Notes under the pieces: model-generated
What the model saw: the letters and a program-made list of their open reading frames with translations, nothing else
Told to the model about the DNA's origin: nothing
Database searches by the model: none
Made by a program: the position numbers and the translations under genes
Shown here: positions 6,994 to 8,499 of the stretch, piece after piece
Numbering within the stretch: position 1 is the stretch's first letter
Layout of the letters: each line of letters begins with the position of its first letter
Assembly: GCF_946480305.1 (NCBI RefSeq)
Contig: NZ_CAMLJQ010000082.1
Span: forward strand, 1 to 8,499
Direction of reading: 5' to 3'
Origin: an uncultured Caldimonas sp.
GTDB taxonomy: Bacteria > Pseudomonadota > Gammaproteobacteria > Burkholderiales > Burkholderiaceae
DNA: 8,499 bases

Positions 6994-7008
6994 GCCCTTG
7001 AATGGTGC
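6994..7008 (+). promoter_or_regulatory. weak NtrC-like half-conserved site
   Basis: GCCCTTGAATGGTGC keeps the right half-site TGGTGC fully but matches the left half at only three of six positions. Its centre (7001) is 23 bp, about two helical turns, from the stronger site. Cooperative NtrC binding beside a strong site is known for the enteric glnA enhancer, so a weak second site is plausible. Confidence 0.4.
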
Positions 7009-7016
7009 GGCTCTGT

Positions 7017-7031
7017 GCACTATCTTGGTGC
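7017..7031 (+). promoter_or_regulatory. strong NtrC-binding enhancer site for glnA
   Basis: GCACTATCTTGGTGC matches GCACCA-N3-TGGTGC at 11 of 12 defined positions. From memory, it differs by one base from a site in the enteric glnA enhancer. It lies about 169 bp before the predicted transcript start, normal for a sigma-54 activator acting by DNA looping. Phosphorylated NtrC would bind here under nitrogen limitation to switch on glnA. Confidence 0.8.
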
Positions 7032-7071
7032 TTTTGCGCGGTGATGGAGGTCTGCCGGCGATGGGTGGGTC

Positions 7072-7094
7072 CGCAAGCCTTGTATCTGCTTGCG
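7072..7094. repeat. 7-bp inverted repeat between enhancer and promoter
   Basis: CGCAAGC (7072-7078) and GCTTGCG (7088-7094) are perfect inverted arms around 9 bases. No T-run follows, so it is a poor terminator candidate for the upstream gene. It could be a protein site or a structural element in the looped-out DNA between NtrC sites and promoter. Chance is possible. Confidence 0.35.
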
Positions 7095-7166
7095 ATGGCG
7101 GCCCCTCCAGGCCCGAAGGCGGGTGGTTTCGAAGGGGGTACCAACCCTCGCGCAGCGGGCAGAAAT

Positions 7167-7185
7167 TGGCATGGTTTCTGCTACA
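7167..7185 (+). promoter_or_regulatory. sigma-54 (RpoN) promoter of glnA
   Basis: TGGCATGGTTTCTGCTACA matches the consensus TGGCACG-N4-TTGCW-NNA with two mismatches. The invariant GG (7168-7169) and GC (7180-7181) are exactly 10 bases apart. Transcription should start about 12 bases after the GC, near the G at 7193. Placement between NtrC sites and glnA strongly supports the call. Confidence 0.85.
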
Positions 7186-7201
7186 TTCCAGTGCGTTTTT
7201 T

Positions 7202-7252
7202 GGCGGCAGCGCCCGCCGCAAGAACCTCGGACCGGCGGCCTTCGGGCCGCCG
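7202..7252 (+). promoter_or_regulatory. glnA mRNA leader with mutually exclusive hairpins
   Basis: Four segments can pair in two ways. GGCGG (7202-7206) pairs with CCGCC (7213-7217), and CGGCGGCC (7233-7240) pairs with GGCCGCCG (7245-7252) through a TTCG loop closed by C-G, a very stable tetraloop. Alternatively, CCGCCG (7213-7218) pairs with CGGCGG (7233-7238), excluding both others. The layout resembles an attenuator, but no T-run follows, so termination is not predicted. A likely minimal role is to stabilise the mRNA 5' end. Regulation by switching is speculative. Confidence 0.55.
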
Positions 7253-7284
7253 ATTCATGTACCCAACTCACACAACCGTCCGCT

Positions 7285-7289
7285 AGGAG
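7285..7289 (+). promoter_or_regulatory. glnA ribosome binding site
   Basis: AGGAG lies 6 bases before the ATG at 7296 and settles the glnA start. It lies outside the stable leader hairpins, 33 bases beyond the last stem. Confidence 0.85.
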
Positions 7290-7295
7290 CACCTG

Positions 7296-8499
7296 ATGGC
7301 CAACAAGACCGTCGCCGACGTGATGAAGATGGTGAAGGAGAACGAAGTCAAGTTCGTCGACTTCCGTTTCACCGACACCCGTGGCAAGGAACAGCACGTG
7401 TCCGTGCCGATCTCTGCCTTTGATGAAGACAAGTTCACGTCGGGTCACGCGTTCGACGGTTCCTCGATCGCCGGCTGGAAGGGCATCGAAGCCTCCGACA
7501 TGCTGCTGATGCCGGACCCCAACACCGCCAACATCGACCCGTTCTTCGAAGAGCCGACGCTGTTCCTGACCTGCGACGTGCTGGAGCCGGGCGACGGCAA
7601 GCCCTATGAGCGCGACCCGCGCTCGCTGGCCAAGCGTGCCGAGGCCTACCTCAAGTCTTCGGGCATCGGCGACGCCGCGTACTTCGGACCGGAACCCGAG
7701 TTCTTCGTGTTCGACAGCGTCCGCTGGAACGTCGACATGTCCGGCTCGTTCTCGAAGATCGAGTCCGAGGAAGCCGCCTGGAACACGGGCAAGGAATACG
7801 AGCACGGCAACACCGGCTACCGTCCCACCGTCAAGGGCGGCTACTTCCCGGTGCCCCCGGTCGACTCCGGCCAGGACCTGCGTTCCGAGATGTGCCTGCT
7901 GCTCGAGCAGATGGGCATTCCGGTCGAAGTGCACCACCACGAAGTGGCGAACGCCGGCCAGATGGAAATCGGCACCAAGTTCAGCACGCTGGTCCAGCGC
8001 GCTGACTGGCTGCAGCTGCAGAAGTACATCATCGTCAACGTGGCCCATGCCTACGGCAAGACGGTGACCTTCATGCCCAAGCCCATCGTCGGCGACAACG
8101 GCTCCGGCATGCACGTGCACCAGTCGATCTGGAAGGACGGCAAGAACCTGTTCGCAGGCGACGGCTACGCCGGCCTGTCCGAGTTCGCGCTGTACTACAT
8201 CGGCGGCATCATCAAGCACGCCCGCGCGCTGAACGCCATCACGAACCCCGGCACCAACAGCTACAAGCGCCTGGTGCCCGGCTTCGAGGCCCCGGTGAAG
8301 CTGGCCTACTCCAGCCGCAACCGCTCGGCGTCCATCCGCATCCCGTACGTGGCCAACCCGAAGGGCCGCCGCATCGAGGCGCGCTTCCCCGATCCTCTGG
8401 CCAACCCGTACCTGTGCTTCGCCGCACTGATGATGGCCGGCCTCGACGGCGTCGAGAACAAGATCCATCCGGGCGAAGCCGCCACGAAGGACCTGTACC
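7296..8499 (+). CDS. glnA: type I glutamine synthetase (3' end beyond window)
   Basis: The enzyme joins ammonia to glutamate using ATP, forming glutamine, in a cytosolic dodecamer. The window shows 401 complete codons, and the usual length is about 470. Landmarks are [11 protein letters not shown] (51-61, with the active-site Asp loop), EPEFFVFD (133-140, metal ligands E133 and E135), HHHE (E216) and GQMEI (E224), the ATP-region signature [16 protein letters not shown] (262-277, H273 and H275), [18 protein letters not shown] (317-334, glutamate and ammonium flap), and [10 protein letters not shown] (341-350). The final residue visible, Y401 in ATKDLY, aligns with the tyrosine that GlnE adenylylates in E. 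coli (NLYDLP), so post-translational control is likely. The promoter is sigma-54/NtrC type. The ntrBC genes often follow glnA in this group, but that lies outside the window. Confidence 0.98.
   Translation, partial: MANKTVADVMKMVKENEVKFVDFRFTDTRGKEQHVSVPISAFDEDKFTSGHAFDGSSIAGWKGIEASDMLLMPDPNTANIDPFFEEPTLFLTCDVLEPGDGKPYERDPRSLAKRAEAYLKSSGIGDAAYFGPEPEFFVFDSVRWNVDMSGSFSKIESEEAAWNTGKEYEHGNTGYRPTVKGGYFPVPPVDSGQDLRSEMCLLLEQMGIPVEVHHHEVANAGQMEIGTKFSTLVQRADWLQLQKYIIVNVAHAYGKTVTFMPKPIVGDNGSGMHVHQSIWKDGKNLFAGDGYAGLSEFALYYIGGIIKHARALNAITNPGTNSYKRLVPGFEAPVKLAYSSRNRSASIRIPYVANPKGRRIEARFPDPLANPYLCFAALMMAGLDGVENKIHPGEAATKDLY

Larger units (their letters stand above)
6980..7295 (+). promoter_or_regulatory. 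316-bp glnA control region, no gene
   Basis: This gap contains no convincing reading frame. From left to right it holds two NtrC-like sites (6994-7031), a dyad (7072-7094), a sigma-54 promoter (7167-7185), a leader with alternative hairpins (7202-7252) and the glnA ribosome site (7285-7289). The predicted transcript start is near 7193, giving a leader of about 100 bases. No sigma-70 promoter was recognised. Confidence 0.7.

Noticed and set aside
7166..7171. TTGGCA as a sigma-70 -35 box.
   Set aside because: No -10 hexamer lies at 16-18 bases, whereas the same bases fit a sigma-54 promoter with exact GG-to-GC spacing.
7233..7252. The strong TTCG hairpin as an intrinsic terminator of the CinA-like gene.
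   Set aside because: No T-run follows on either strand and the hairpin lies downstream of the glnA promoter, so terminating there would block glnA itself.
7020..8468. A 482-codon leftward frame covering glnA.
   Set aside because: It is a composition shadow, rich in His, Val, Gly and Ala with no domain, directly opposite the unmistakable glutamine synthetase.

Overview
The window reads as ordinary chromosomal DNA from a high-GC betaproteobacterium, most likely Burkholderiales of the Rubrivivax/Leptothrix/Methylibium/Caldimonas kind. The evidence is the strongly GC-biased third codon positions, a DUF1415 - EI24 - CinA-like gene run placed before a type I glutamine synthetase, and a GC-rich palindromic intergenic repeat of a type I recall from such genomes. 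The genus is an inference. There are seven protein genes and no tRNA, rRNA, CRISPR array, transposase or phage gene.

Left part, read leftward: a type II NADH dehydrogenase (ndh, 568-1920) overlaps by 4 bp (ATGA) a small uncharacterised gene (296-571). Beyond it, positions 1-295 hold no gene I can support, but do hold a dispersed palindromic element and a 21-bp tandem repeat. A 234-bp divergent intergenic region (1921-2154) separates ndh from the next gene and carries a partial copy of the same element and a small dyad.

Middle and right, read rightward: a soluble hybrid histidine kinase with two PAS domains, a kinase core, a degenerate receiver and an intact receiver (about 2155-4617); then a close-packed trio of DUF1415 protein, EI24-family membrane protein and stand-alone MoaB/CinA N-terminal domain protein (4685-6979); then glnA (7296 to the window edge), cut exactly after the expected adenylylation tyrosine.

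The best regulatory signal is in front of glnA. A near-consensus sigma-54 promoter (7167-7185) follows one strong and two weaker NtrC-like sites (6960-7031), the most distal overlapping the end of the upstream gene. The predicted leader of about 100 nt contains segments that can form two mutually exclusive sets of hairpins. This fits nitrogen-regulated glutamine synthesis. I found no clearly new multi-gene system. The items most worth a second look are the glnA leader, the dispersed palindrome, the orphan hybrid kinase divergent from ndh, and the small gene coupled to ndh.
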